Source of the DNA: Ardenticatenaceae bacterium
GTDB taxonomy: Bacteria > Chloroflexota > Anaerolineae > Promineifilales > Promineifilaceae
DNA: 64,000 nt
Direction of reading: 5' to 3'
Assembly (NCBI GenBank): GCA_020634415.1
Contig: JACKBT010000005.1
Location: 1-64,000, forward strand
Every line of letters begins with the position of its first letter. Position 1 is the first letter of the stretch. The notes beneath the pieces were generated by a model that was given only the letters and a program-made list of their open reading frames with translations, made no database searches and was not told the DNA's origin. This document shows positions 9,802 to 19,040 of this stretch, in pieces. The translations under genes and the position numbers were made by a program.

Positions 9802-9855
9802 GGAGAGTAGAGATTGGAGACTGGAGATTGGTTGGTCTCTAGTCTCCAGTCTCTC
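9802..9855. repeat. GAGACTGGAGATT-unit hairpin repeat
   Basis: Tandem GAGATTGGAGACTGG-type units face their inverted copies (CTCTAGTCTCCAGTCTC). The same family occurs at 27106-27180, 28197-28259, 29200-29235, 36898-36955 (inside a gene), 42520-42597, 52648-52693 and 61661-61722. Confidence 0.8.
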
Positions 9856-9901
9856 ATCAAAAAATGGAATAATTTGCGAACAGTGCTGAATATCTGGGAG
9901 T

Positions 9902-11746
9902 TTACTCGACTGTGACCGACTTTGCCAGATTGCGCGGTTGGTCTACATCGCAGCCGCGCCAGACGGCGATGTGGTAGCTGAGGAGTTGGAGGGGGATGAC
10001 GTTGATGATGGGGGCGAGGAGGGGGGGGGCGGCGGGTACGTAGATGACATGATCGGCTTTGTCTCGAATATCCTCATCACCTTCGGTGGCGATGGCGATA
10101 ACCGTGCCGCCGCGTGCTTTGGCCTGCTGCACCTGGCTGACCATCTTCTCATACAACGCATCTTGGGTGACGATGGCGACGACGGGCATGGTTTCGTCTA
10201 TGAGGGCGATGGGGCCATGTTTCATCTCGCCAGCGGGGTAGCCTTCGGCGTGGATGTAGCTGATTTCTTTGAGTTTGAGGGCACCTTCGAGGGCGATGGG
10301 GTAGTTGATGCCGCGCCCTAAGAAGAGGAAGTGATTGGCTTTGTGGAAATGGTGGGCCAATTCCTGGTAGATGGCATCATTGTCCAGGGCGATGCCCGCT
10401 AAATTGGGCAGATGGCTTAAATCCTCGACGCGCTGTTGCAGTTCGGCATCGGTGAGTGTGCCGCGCAGGTGGCCGAGCAGGCAGGCCAGCATGTATTGAT
10501 CGGTGAGGGAGGTGGTGAAGGCTTTGGTGCTGGCGACGCCGATTTCGGGGCCGGCTTGCATGGGGATGTAGCCGTGGCTGACGCGCATGGATTGGCTGCC
10601 GAAGGCGTTGACGATGGACCAGAGGGTGGCGCCTTCGGCTTTGGCTTGTTCGCTGGCGGCCAGGGTATCGGCCGTTTCGCCGGATTGGGTGATGGCGAGA
10701 ACGGCCGTTCTTTCATCCACAATGGGATCATAGTAGCGAAATTCGGAAGCGTATTCTACTTCGGTAGGCAGCCGCGCCAGGGTTTCAAACATAAACTTGC
10801 CGACGAGTCCGGCGTAGTAGCTGGTGCCGCAGGCGACGGTGAACAGTTTGTGGATGCGTTGGGCCAGGTCGGCGGTGAGGTTCATTTCGGGCAAGTGTAA
10901 ACGGCCGTGTTCAAAATCTACTCGTCCGCGCAGCGTGTCAATGAGGGCGCGGGGCTGCTCGAAAATCTCTTTCTGCATGAAATGTTTGAACTCCCCTTTG
11001 GCCGCGCTGACCGGGTCCCAGGCGATGACGTGTTCTTCGGGTTTGAGGGGATTGCCGTGCAAATCGGTGACGGTGTAGCTGGTGCTGGTGAGGACGGCCA
11101 TCTGGCCGCTTTCCAGGAAGACCATGCGCCGGGTGTATTCGAGGATGGCGGGGATGTCGCTGGCGATGAACATTTCATCTTGCCCGATGCCCAGGGTGAT
11201 GCCACCAGCGTTGCCCAGGCGAGCGCAGATGAGCTGGTCGGGTTGGTCGAGGTTGAGGACGACGACGGCGTTGGCCCCGCGCAGTTGTTTGAGGGTTTGA
11301 CGAACGGCCGTTACCAGTTCTATGCCTGCTTCCAGATACCGCTCCATCAACTGGGCAATGACTTCGGTGTCGGTGTCGGAGTCGAAGCGGATGCCTTCGG
11401 CTTCTAATTCCTGGCGCAGGGGCAGGAAGTTTTCGACGATGCCATTGTGGACGAGGACGATACGGCTGTTCATGCTGACGTGGGGGTGGGCGTTGCGCTG
11501 GCTGGGTGCGCCGTGTGTGGCCCAGCGGGTGTGGCCGATGCCAATATGCCCGTGCAGGGGCGAAGCCTGCACCATTGTTTCTAGATTGATGAGTTTGCCC
11601 ACGTCGCGCCGGACGGAGACATGGCCGTTTTGTTCCAAAACGGCGACACCCGCGGAATCGTAACCACGATATTCTAAGCGTTTAAGACCTTGCAGAATGA
11701 CGGATGATGCTTCACGCGGCCCAACATAACCAACAATACCACACAT
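9902..11746 (-). CDS. glmS: Glucosamine-fructose-6-phosphate aminotransferase (isomerizing)
   Basis: 614 residues from the ATG at 11746, chosen because the mature enzyme begins CGIVGYVG with Cys as the N-terminal nucleophile and GGAGG lies 7 bp upstream; a longer frame to 11785 is not needed. The glutaminase domain comes first (HTRWATHG, NGIVENF), followed by two SIS sugar-isomerase domains (ACGTSYYAG, ITQSGETADT) and the C-terminal RNLAKSVTVE. It makes glucosamine-6-phosphate from fructose-6-phosphate and glutamine for cell-wall synthesis. The 5' leader carries a glmS ribozyme, so expression should fall when glucosamine-6-phosphate is abundant. Confidence 0.97.
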   Translation of the reverse strand: MCGIVGYVGPREASSVILQGLKRLEYRGYDSAGVAVLEQNGHVSVRRDVGKLINLETMVQASPLHGHIGIGHTRWATHGAPSQRNAHPHVSMNSRIVLVHNGIVENFLPLRQELEAEGIRFDSDTDTEVIAQLMERYLEAGIELVTAVRQTLKQLRGANAVVVLNLDQPDQLICARLGNAGGITLGIGQDEMFIASDIPAILEYTRRMVFLESGQMAVLTSTSYTVTDLHGNPLKPEEHVIAWDPVSAAKGEFKHFMQKEIFEQPRALIDTLRGRVDFEHGRLHLPEMNLTADLAQRIHKLFTVACGTSYYAGLVGKFMFETLARLPTEVEYASEFRYYDPIVDERTAVLAITQSGETADTLAASEQAKAEGATLWSIVNAFGSQSMRVSHGYIPMQAGPEIGVASTKAFTTSLTDQYMLACLLGHLRGTLTDAELQQRVEDLSHLPNLAGIALDNDAIYQELAHHFHKANHFLFLGRGINYPIALEGALKLKEISYIHAEGYPAGEMKHGPIALIDETMPVVAIVTQDALYEKMVSQVQQAKARGGTVIAIATEGDEDIRDKADHVIYVPAAPPLLAPIINVIPLQLLSYHIAVWRGCDVDQPRNLAKSVTVE

Positions 11747-11886
11747 GATAAACCTCCAGGTTGCCAGGCTGCATGGCAACAGCACGCAGCAGGGCGTTAA
11801 ATAGGTGTGGCGTATCCCTCAATTGTGTGTGAGTGGGGAACGCCCCTTCTTGGGGGTAATCGGTAAACAGTTTACGGATTACGGAA

Positions 11887-12081
11887 GACCACTGTGCTGC
11901 TTTTGTCGGCCAATTGCTTGCGCCGGTTTGGGACAGCACTTTGTTGAAGGGGCAAGGGAATCAGGGTGTGGTCGAACCTGGGAGGCATCCGCTGATGAAT
12001 CGCTTTTCCCGGTTTCCCGGTTAGTCCCACTGTTTGGTGGGAAACCTCCGCCGCGTCACCCAAGTGCTTGGGCCTTGCGCT
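11887..12081 (-). promoter_or_regulatory. glmS ribozyme (glucosamine-6-phosphate riboswitch)
   Basis: The minus strand from 12081 reads AGCGC (cleavage expected between 12081 and 12080), a P1 hairpin (CCCAA/TTGGG), TGACGCGG in place of the usual TGACGAGG, then GGAGGTTT and AGCGGATGCCTCC, the core halves of the ribozyme. A P4-like helix GTGCTG/CAGCAC (11939-11934 with 11899-11894) and a GACAAAAG segment follow. About 40 extra bases forming two short hairpins sit between GGAGGTTT and GCGGATGCC. The element lies 140 bp before glmS and after a good promoter, as expected. Confidence 0.82.
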
Positions 12082-12118
12082 GTTTCTAGCCCCATATGCC
12101 ATTGTTAAAGGCGAAAAG

Positions 12119-12147
12119 ATGGTAACTTGCCCTCCAGAATCTGTCAA
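12119..12147 (-). promoter_or_regulatory. Promoter of the glmS transcript
   Basis: On the minus strand TTGACA (12147-12142) and TACCAT (12124-12119) are spaced by 17 bp. Transcription would start about 30 bases before the ribozyme cleavage site. Confidence 0.65.
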
Positions 12148-12330
12148 TCTTTCGGTCACAAAGTGATTTTGGGTATACTTTGTTTGTGCTTTTTAGATTG
12201 ATAACTCTTGTGGGAATTAGGGTGAACTATAAGAGTTGTAGCTTAAAAGGAAAATTACGGGACGGATGTTGTATAGTTGACTGGGGGTTTGCTTCCTGCA
12301 AAAGAGTATGTTTTGGTAGTGGAGGTCATA

Positions 12331-14124
12331 TTGACGGCTGAAATTGGGCTGGTGTTGTTGATTTTGGGGGTGGCGATTGTGCTGTTTGCCTCTGAGAAGA
12401 TTCGGGTGGATGTGGTTTCGATGATGGTGCTGCTGGCGCTGCTGCTGACGGGGCTGCTGACACCAGATGAGGCGTTTTCTGGCTTTTCTAATCCGGCGGT
12501 GATTACGGTGTGGGCGATTTATATTGTGAGTGCTAGTTTGACGCGGACGGGGATTGCGGATTTTATCGGCCGTTATTTGGCGCGGGTGGCGGGGATGGAG
12601 GAGTGGCGGTTGGTGCTGGTGTTGATGGTGGCGGTGGGGGTGATGTCGGCGTTTATGAATAATATTGGGGCAACGGCCGTTTTGCTGCCAGTAGCTATTC
12701 AATTGGGACGGCGGGCCAATGTGCCTGTGTCTAAGTTGTTGATTCCGTTGGCTTTTGGGTCGCTGTTGGGTGGGGTGACGACGCTGATTGGAACACCCCC
12801 CAATTTGCTGGTGAGTACGGCTCTGTTAGATATGGGCATGGAGCCGTTTGCGCTGTTTGATTTTACGCCGATGGGTTTGATTATTATGACGGTCAGTATT
12901 GCGTATATGACGCTGATCGGCCGTCATTTATTGCCCAGTTACCAGCAAGCTACCCATGCGCCTGATCTTACGGATTTGGAAAGTGAGTATCGGCTGCGTG
13001 ATTTTTTGACGGAACTGCGGGTGGAATCGCATTCACCGCTGATTGGCAAGACAATTGCCGAAAGCCGTTTGGGTGAGCATTATGATATGACGGTGATGGG
13101 GGTGCTGCATAACGATGAGGTGCGCCTGGGTATTTTGCCGGATACGCATATTCAGGCTGGTGATATTTTGTTGGCGAAGGGTGAGAGCAATACGATTTTA
13201 TCAGTGTTGGATAAGATTGGGGCTTCGATTGTGTCGGGGCAGGTGTTGACGATTAATGATTTGCGGTCGGTGGAGTCTACGGTGGCGGAGGTGGTGGTGA
13301 GTCAGTTGGCGACGATGATTGGTAAGACGTTGAAGGATGTGAATTTCCGTGCTCGTTATGATTTGAATGTGTTGGCGATCTGGCGGGAGGAGGCACCGAT
13401 ACGCGGCCGTTTGGGGGATGTGCCGCTGCGGATGGGGGATACGCTGTTGGTGCATGGCCCGCGTGACCGGATTGAGCGGCTGCGTGATGATAATTCTTTT
13501 TTGCTGCTGCGCCCGGCGCAGGATTTGCTGCGGTTGAATAAGGCGGCGATTAATCTGGTTATTTTTGTTTCGATGATTACGATGGTGGGGTTTGGCTGGC
13601 TGCATATTTCGGTAGCGGCCGTTTTGGGGGCGGTTTTGTCGGTGGTTACGGGCTGTTTGTCTATGGATGAGGCGTATACGTCTATTGAGTGGAAGTCGGT
13701 TTATTTGATTGCGGGAATGCTGCCGATGGGTATTGCGATGGAGAAGACGGGGACAGCAACATTTTTGTCGGAACAGATTTTGGCGGCGGTGGGGGGGATG
13801 GGGCCAACGGCCGTTCTCATTGGTCTCTTTATCCTCACCACCATCATCACCGCCTTCATGTCCAACGCCGCCGCCGCCGTGCTTGTGGCCCCCATCGCCA
13901 TCAACACAGCCCTCGCCATCGGGGTCGATCCTCGTGCCTTTGCTATGGGCGTAGGCATTGCCGCTTCCAACGCCTTCCTCTTCCCCATTGGGCACCAATC
14001 TTGTGTTCTGGTCTATGGCCCGGGTGGTTATCGCTTTTTCGACTATACCAAAGTCGGGTTGCCCCTCACTTTGCTCATTTGGTTATTAATGATCATCTTC
14101 CTACCCATCTTTTGGCCCTTATAA
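12331..14124 (+). CDS. SLC13/DASS-family permease with two TrkA-C domains
   Basis: 597 residues from TTG 12331, chosen because GGAGGT (12321-12326) is correctly spaced; a TTG at 12277 has no ribosome site. About 11-12 transmembrane helices are split by a soluble middle (about residues 210-390) with two RCK_C/TrkA-C regulatory domains (SPLIGKTIAES, LATMIGKTLKD). Family motifs include SAFMNNIGATAVLLP and the second-half SNAAAAVLVAP with IASNAFLFPIGH. Such proteins import di-/tricarboxylates, sulfate or related anions with sodium; the substrate is not evident. It is divergent from glmS. Confidence 0.85.
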   Translation: MTAEIGLVLLILGVAIVLFASEKIRVDVVSMMVLLALLLTGLLTPDEAFSGFSNPAVITVWAIYIVSASLTRTGIADFIGRYLARVAGMEEWRLVLVLMVAVGVMSAFMNNIGATAVLLPVAIQLGRRANVPVSKLLIPLAFGSLLGGVTTLIGTPPNLLVSTALLDMGMEPFALFDFTPMGLIIMTVSIAYMTLIGRHLLPSYQQATHAPDLTDLESEYRLRDFLTELRVESHSPLIGKTIAESRLGEHYDMTVMGVLHNDEVRLGILPDTHIQAGDILLAKGESNTILSVLDKIGASIVSGQVLTINDLRSVESTVAEVVVSQLATMIGKTLKDVNFRARYDLNVLAIWREEAPIRGRLGDVPLRMGDTLLVHGPRDRIERLRDDNSFLLLRPAQDLLRLNKAAINLVIFVSMITMVGFGWLHISVAAVLGAVLSVVTGCLSMDEAYTSIEWKSVYLIAGMLPMGIAMEKTGTATFLSEQILAAVGGMGPTAVLIGLFILTTIITAFMSNAAAAVLVAPIAINTALAIGVDPRAFAMGVGIAASNAFLFPIGHQSCVLVYGPGGYRFFDYTKVGLPLTLLIWLLMIIFLPIFWPL

Positions 14125-14227
14125 CCTCTCTGTTAGAGAGTTGTTAGATAACAAGAAGCGGGGTTGCGGATAGATAATGCGCCAACGTATAATGTCTGCT
14201 ATTCATGTCTGTAATTAGGAAAATAAC

Positions 14228-15304
14228 ATGTCAATTTTATGGATGATCGGCGGCTTCTTCATTGTACTTACGCCCATTGTATTGGTTCATGAACTCGGCC
14301 ATTTTTGGGCTGCAAAAAAATCGGGCATACGTGTTGAAGAGTTTGGTTTGGGTCTGCCACCCAGAGCCGCAAAACTGGCAGAGAAAAACGGCACAATCTA
14401 TTCACTGAATTGGATTCCATTGGGCGGTTTTGTGCGCCCAGCCGGTGAAGATGATCCCACAGTTCCTGGCGGGTTGGCTGGTGCTTCTAAACGCGCCCGC
14501 TTTTTTGTCCTGGTGGCCGGTTCAACTGCCAACTTCATCATGGCGATTCTTGTTTTTTGGATCGCTTTCATGATCGGCCCGCCTACGGTGGATGGTAGCC
14601 GTGTGGCCGTTTTAAGTGTATTTGAAGACTCACCAGCTGCCGCCGCCGGCCTGGTTAAAGGTGATACGATCTTGGCCGTAAACGGTATGCCAGTGACGAA
14701 TGATATGGAGTTGGTGACGCGAGAAGTAAGCGGCTCTAACGGCCAACCCGTGACAATGCTGCTGGAACGGAATGGTCAGGAGATAGAAACCGTTTTGCAG
14801 CCTGCCTTTTTTGAAGCGGAAGACAGTTATATGATCGGCATTAGTCTGGGGCATCCGCTGTCGGGGCAGCGAGACTCTATGGGGCCGGGTGAATCGGCGG
14901 TGGAGTCGGTGCGGTTTATTGGGGACTATGTGACACTGTTTTTCCGTGTGCCAGGTATGTTGGTGCGTGGTGAGATTTCAGCGCGTGATGCGCGTCCGGT
15001 GAGCATTGTGGGCATTAGCCAAATTGCGGGGCAGGCGGCGGAGAGTTCGGCTGACAGCGGCAGTCTTTTCCCCATTTTGTCTATGATTGCCTTTATTAAT
15101 GTTGCCCTGGGTCTGACGAATTTATTGCCGATTCCGGCGCTGGATGGTGGCCGAATTTTGTTTGTGATTATTGAGGCGATTCGCGGCCGCCGCATTGAAC
15201 CGGAGCGTGAAAGTATGGTGCATATTATTGGTATGGCTGTGCTGTTGGGCTTGATGGTTCTGCTGATTGTGCAGGACTTGGTGAATCCGATTATTCCCTT
15301 TTAA
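14228..15304 (+). CDS. rseP: Site-2 metalloprotease (RseP/RIP family)
   Basis: 358 residues, typical length. The zinc motif HELGH is at 21-25 in the first transmembrane helix, a PDZ domain occupies about 115-190 (VLSVFEDSPAAAAGLVKGD), and the third zinc ligand lies in NLLPIPALDGGRI near the C-terminus. It has four membrane segments. RIP proteases cut membrane-bound anti-sigma factors or other substrates within the bilayer. No sigma or anti-sigma gene is adjacent, so the substrate is unknown. The symbol is a family assignment. Confidence 0.92.
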   Translation: MSILWMIGGFFIVLTPIVLVHELGHFWAAKKSGIRVEEFGLGLPPRAAKLAEKNGTIYSLNWIPLGGFVRPAGEDDPTVPGGLAGASKRARFFVLVAGSTANFIMAILVFWIAFMIGPPTVDGSRVAVLSVFEDSPAAAAGLVKGDTILAVNGMPVTNDMELVTREVSGSNGQPVTMLLERNGQEIETVLQPAFFEAEDSYMIGISLGHPLSGQRDSMGPGESAVESVRFIGDYVTLFFRVPGMLVRGEISARDARPVSIVGISQIAGQAAESSADSGSLFPILSMIAFINVALGLTNLLPIPALDGGRILFVIIEAIRGRRIEPERESMVHIIGMAVLLGLMVLLIVQDLVNPIIPF

Positions 15305-15328
15305 GATTTATAAACAATAGAAGACGAA

Positions 15329-15391
15329 CGTAAGGCGTAAAACGTAAAACGTAAGCGAGAGTGGTTTGCGTTTTACGTTTTGCGTTTTCTT
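15329..15391. repeat. AACGTAAAACG-unit hairpin
   Basis: GCGTAAAACGTAAAACG faces its inverted copy CGTTTTACGTTTTGCG across a short loop, between the site-2 protease gene and the HEAT-repeat gene. It could act as a terminator stem but has no clear T-run. Confidence 0.6.
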
Positions 15392-15407
15392 GGAGACAAT
15401 TGCGCTT

Positions 15408-16367
15408 ATGAAACATGAAAATATGCCTTTTTCTGATGTACTTGCAGCTTTGTTTGCGGATGAAGATGTGTCTGTGGCTTTGTTGTATCGCTTGTCGGAT
15501 TTGCCTGAGGAGGATTGGACGCGCTTTTGGCAGGCGTGGTCAACGGCCGTTCCTGAACGCCGTCATGTAATTGCCCGCCATATGGCTGATATTGCTGAAG
15601 AGGATTTTGTGGTGGATTTTTCGCCCTATTTTAAGCAGTTTTTGCAGGATGATGAGGCGGATGTGCGGGTGGCGGCTTTGGATGGGTTGTGGGATGCGAC
15701 GGATGTGAATTTGGTTGGCCCTATTTTGAATATGTTGCAGCAGGATGAGAGTGTGGCGGTGCAAACGGCCGCTGCCGCAACCCTGGCCCATTTTGTATTG
15801 ATGTCGGAGTGGGGTGAGATTTCGCCGCACATTTCGCCGCGTGTGGTGGGCGAGTTGGTAAAGGTGTATGAGCGGGAGGGAACGGCCGTTTCCATTAAAC
15901 GTGCTGCCCTGGAAGCCATGGCCCCAGCCAACAACCTGCGTGTTGTCGAACACATCCGCGCCGCCTACAACGACCGCCTAGACGAAATGCGCCAGAGTGC
16001 CATCTTTGCGATGGGCAGTAACGCCGACACACGTTGGATGCCCATTATTCTGCAAGAAATGAACAGCTTAGAAGCCGAAATGCGGGCCGAAGCTGCCCGC
16101 GCCGCTGGTCTAATCGGCAGCAGCGATGCAGTGGAACAGCTTGCGACTCTGGCTCATGAAGACGATGAAGATATTGCCCTGGTCGCTGTCGCTTCCCTGG
16201 GCCAAATTGGTAGCGAAGAAGCGCAGGAAATACTGATGAGTATGCTGGAAGATGAGGAGTTTGCATCTTTGCACGAGACGATTGAGGAAGCCCTGGAAGA
16301 GATGACCTGGATGAACCAGGCATTGGAGCTGTTGCATGTAGATGCGGATGACGATGAACTAGAATAA
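15408..16367 (+). CDS. HEAT-repeat protein
   Basis: 319 residues from ATG 15408 (MKHENMPFSD), preferred over an earlier frame start inside the hairpin repeat. The sequence is a run of about seven HEAT-like helical pairs (for example VRVAALDGLWDATD, VAVQTAAAATLAHF, MRAEAARAAGLIGS, IALVAVASLGQIGS) and is strongly acidic. HEAT repeats form curved scaffolds for protein contacts; no enzymatic motif is seen. It ends 6 bp before the AEC permease gene, suggesting cotranscription. Confidence 0.75.
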   Translation: MKHENMPFSDVLAALFADEDVSVALLYRLSDLPEEDWTRFWQAWSTAVPERRHVIARHMADIAEEDFVVDFSPYFKQFLQDDEADVRVAALDGLWDATDVNLVGPILNMLQQDESVAVQTAAAATLAHFVLMSEWGEISPHISPRVVGELVKVYEREGTAVSIKRAALEAMAPANNLRVVEHIRAAYNDRLDEMRQSAIFAMGSNADTRWMPIILQEMNSLEAEMRAEAARAAGLIGSSDAVEQLATLAHEDDEDIALVAVASLGQIGSEEAQEILMSMLEDEEFASLHETIEEALEEMTWMNQALELLHVDADDDELE

Positions 16368-16373
16368 GTATAA

Positions 16374-17285
16374 ATGGCAAGCATCATACAAGTTCTCACC
16401 CAAAATATCTTCCCAATTTTTCTGGTTGCTGGTTTTGGTTTTGCGTTGCGACGCTGGCGGGGTTTGGATAAACACACTCTCTCCAGCGTCGTGTTTTATT
16501 GTCTCAGCCCGTGTCTGGTTTTTTCGCTGCTTGTTAATTCTCAACTACCTGGCGAGGAGCTGACGGATTTGGCACTTTTTACGGTGGCTGCCATTTTGAG
16601 CATGGGCTTGTTAGGGTTTGTGGTGGCCCGACTGCTGCGTTTTGAGCGTCGTGATACGACGGCGTTGATGATTTTGTTGATGTTTGTCAATGGGGGGAAT
16701 TATGGGTTGACGCTGAATCGCCTGCGTTTTGGGGATGAGGGGTTGGCGCGGGCGATGGTGTATTATGTGACCAGTACCCTGATGCTGTACACAATAGGTG
16801 TTTTTCTGGCATCAATGGGGCAGTTGAGTTGGCGGCAAACGTTGGCGAAGTTGGGGCGGCTGCCGGTGGTGTATGCGGCCGTTTTGGCTGTTTTGGTGTA
16901 TCGGTTTAGCCTGCCGGTGCCTGCGCCGCTGATGCGGGGCATTGAGGTGGCCGGGGCTGGTGCAATTCCAGTGATGATTTTGGTTTTGGGGATGCAAATG
17001 GCGGATTTGCATGGGCAGTTCCATTTGCGGTTGGCGATTCCGGCGGTGACGCTGCGGCTGTTGTTGGGGCCGGTGTTGGCGGTGCTGTTGGCGACGGTTT
17101 TGGGTTTGCAGGGTTTGAGCCGCTCGACGGCGATTATTGAGGCGAGTATGCCGCCAGCGGTGATTACGATTATTTTGGCGACGGAGTTTGATTTGCAGGC
17201 AACGGCCGTTACCAGTATCGTCGTTGTAGCCACCCTATTGAGTCCATTGACGTTGGCTTTGACGATTAACCTGCTCGGCTTGTAA
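16374..17285 (+). CDS. Auxin efflux carrier (AEC) family permease
   Basis: 303 residues with about ten transmembrane helices and the typical AEC layout: an N-terminal helix, YCLSPCLVFSLL, the NGGNYG motif (FVNGGNYGLTLNRLRFG) and ASMPPAVITIILA in the second half. Bacterial members move organic acids such as malate or malonate. The gene lies between the HEAT-repeat gene and the exported peptidase, with gaps of 6 and 16 bp, so these four genes (15408-19013) may be one operon. Confidence 0.85.
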   Translation: MASIIQVLTQNIFPIFLVAGFGFALRRWRGLDKHTLSSVVFYCLSPCLVFSLLVNSQLPGEELTDLALFTVAAILSMGLLGFVVARLLRFERRDTTALMILLMFVNGGNYGLTLNRLRFGDEGLARAMVYYVTSTLMLYTIGVFLASMGQLSWRQTLAKLGRLPVVYAAVLAVLVYRFSLPVPAPLMRGIEVAGAGAIPVMILVLGMQMADLHGQFHLRLAIPAVTLRLLLGPVLAVLLATVLGLQGLSRSTAIIEASMPPAVITIILATEFDLQATAVTSIVVVATLLSPLTLALTINLLGL

Positions 17286-17301
17286 GGCAAGAGTGTAAGA
17301 C

Positions 17302-18498
17302 GTGAAAAGATTTAGGGTAATTCTGGGTTTGATTTTGTGCTTGGTGGGGTTTATGAATAAGGAGCTGGTGTGGGCGCAAACGGCCGATTTTCAGTTTCAG
17401 GCCGATGTGTCTTACAGCTTTGGACAGCAGCTTCTGTTTCATCTGACGAGCAAAGAAACTGTGCCGGTTGAGTTGGCGACATTGTACTTTCAAGCACCAG
17501 AATTTAACAGCACCTACATTGGCCTTGAGGATGGGATTGAGGTGGCGGCGAATGGTTTTCGCGTGGTGCATGAGGTGGATTTATCTACCATTCGCCTGGC
17601 TCCCTTTACCACGGTGACGTATTGGTGGGTGTTGAAAACGGCCGTTGGCGATGAAATCCGCCTGCCAGAACAAAACTTTGTCTATGCTGATAACCAATTT
17701 GAGTGGCAAAACCTGGCGCAGGGCAGCACTACCGTTTATTGGACAGGCAATGATGCGGCTTTGGGTCAGATTGCGTTGGATGTGGTGACGGAAGCGCGTC
17801 CCACTTTGCAAATGTTGGTGACGATGCCGGCGGAGATGCCGCTGGCGATTTATATCTACCCCACGTCGGCCGATTTGCGGGCGGCTTTGCGGCTGACGGG
17901 GCGTGATTGGGTGGGGGCACATGCGGCGCCGGAGTTGGGGGTGCTGCTGGTAACGGCCGTTAACATTCGCACGGCCACCACCGATTTGGGCCAAAATCTG
18001 CCCCATGAGATGATGCACTTTTATCTGTATCAAATGATGCCCGACAACTATGAGCAATTGCCGGTGTGGTTGAATGAGGGGCTGGCGACATTGGTTGAAT
18101 TGACACCCCGACCTGTGTATGAGACGGTGCTGACAACGGCCGTTGCCGACCAAAACACCATTCCCTTCGCCCAACTCTGCACCAGCCTGCCCACCGATGA
18201 TGAACAAACTTTATTAGCCTATGCCCAAAGCCTTTCCCTGATGCAGTACATTCAGGCCGAATATGGCACACAAAAACTGCGCGAGCTAATTGCCGTCTTT
18301 GGCGATGGGGCCGATTGCCAGACTGGCCCGGCGCGAGCACTATCTACATCGCTGACTGACCTGAACCAGGATTGGCTGCGCCACTTGCAGCCACGCTCCG
18401 AATTGGCCCAATTTTGGGATGAAAATGGCCTTTGGTTCTTATTACTCTTTGTCGGTTTAGCCATGACTAGTCTCCTAATCATCCGGAACCCATTGTAA
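17302..18498 (+). CDS. Exported membrane-anchored metallopeptidase (peptidase MA-like)
   Basis: 398 residues. An N-terminal signal segment (about 1-25) ends near VWAQTA, and a single C-terminal transmembrane helix (about 375-393) anchors the protein, so the bulk is outside the cell. The zinc site is LPHEMMHFYLYQM (HExxH) with a downstream Glu in WLNEGLATLVE, the gluzincin arrangement of the peptidase MA family. The first 150 residues form a beta-rich domain. Its substrate is unknown. Confidence 0.75.
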   Translation: MKRFRVILGLILCLVGFMNKELVWAQTADFQFQADVSYSFGQQLLFHLTSKETVPVELATLYFQAPEFNSTYIGLEDGIEVAANGFRVVHEVDLSTIRLAPFTTVTYWWVLKTAVGDEIRLPEQNFVYADNQFEWQNLAQGSTTVYWTGNDAALGQIALDVVTEARPTLQMLVTMPAEMPLAIYIYPTSADLRAALRLTGRDWVGAHAAPELGVLLVTAVNIRTATTDLGQNLPHEMMHFYLYQMMPDNYEQLPVWLNEGLATLVELTPRPVYETVLTTAVADQNTIPFAQLCTSLPTDDEQTLLAYAQSLSLMQYIQAEYGTQKLRELIAVFGDGADCQTGPARALSTSLTDLNQDWLRHLQPRSELAQFWDENGLWFLLLFVGLAMTSLLIIRNPL

Positions 18499-18536
18499 GG
18501 CGAGGCGTAAGGCAAGATTCGTAGGGTGTATAAAAA

Positions 18537-19013
18537 ATGGAATTTGAACAACTATTTCGCAGGGGAACACAATTGCTGCATCAAGGTAAAGTAACAGAGG
18601 CGCGGCCCTTTTTAGAACAAGCCCATAAGCTTGATCCTGCACATATGGACGCGGCTCTTAATCTGAGTGGAGCCTATATTCTGACCAAAAAATTCCGGAA
18701 AGCTGTTATTATCTTAGAATCACTCAGCAAGCAGTACCCTGATGAAGCAATGATCTGGACAAACTTGGGTGCAGCCTACCTGGGTAATCCTGTTTTGGCG
18801 CGTGATGAGGAGCAGCTAAAAGCCATTGCGGCTTTTGAAAAGGCGCTGGCAGTGAACCCTGTTGCCCCTAATGTAGCCTATAACATTGCCCTGATTTATC
18901 GTGATCGCCAGGAAAAGGAGAAGGCAATCGCCTGGTTTAAGAAAGCGATTCAAGCGAATCCAAATGACCGCGATGCCCGTAATTTATTACGAACGCTGGC
19001 TAAAAGTGAATAA
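18537..19013 (+). CDS. TPR-repeat protein
   Basis: 158 residues made of four tetratricopeptide repeats (GKVTEARPFLEQAHKLDP, HMDAALNLSGAYIL, IWTNLGAAYLG with an insert, YNIALIYRDRQEKEKAIAWFKKAI). No signal peptide or catalytic motif is present; it should be a soluble scaffold. It lies between the exported peptidase and the UDP-sugar pyrophosphorylase genes. Confidence 0.8.
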   Translation: MEFEQLFRRGTQLLHQGKVTEARPFLEQAHKLDPAHMDAALNLSGAYILTKKFRKAVIILESLSKQYPDEAMIWTNLGAAYLGNPVLARDEEQLKAIAAFEKALAVNPVAPNVAYNIALIYRDRQEKEKAIAWFKKAIQANPNDRDARNLLRTLAKSE

Positions 19014-19040
19014 TTTTTGCCAGTATAAAAAGGAGCATTC

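Noticed and set aside
12277..12330. Upstream TTG start for the SLC13 permease
   Set aside because: No ribosome site there, whereas TTG 12331 has GGAGGT at proper spacing and begins at the first helix.
13201..13998. A long minus-strand frame inside the SLC13 permease gene
   Set aside because: Low-complexity translation rich in His, Arg and Gln, no ribosome site, and full overlap with a clear transporter.
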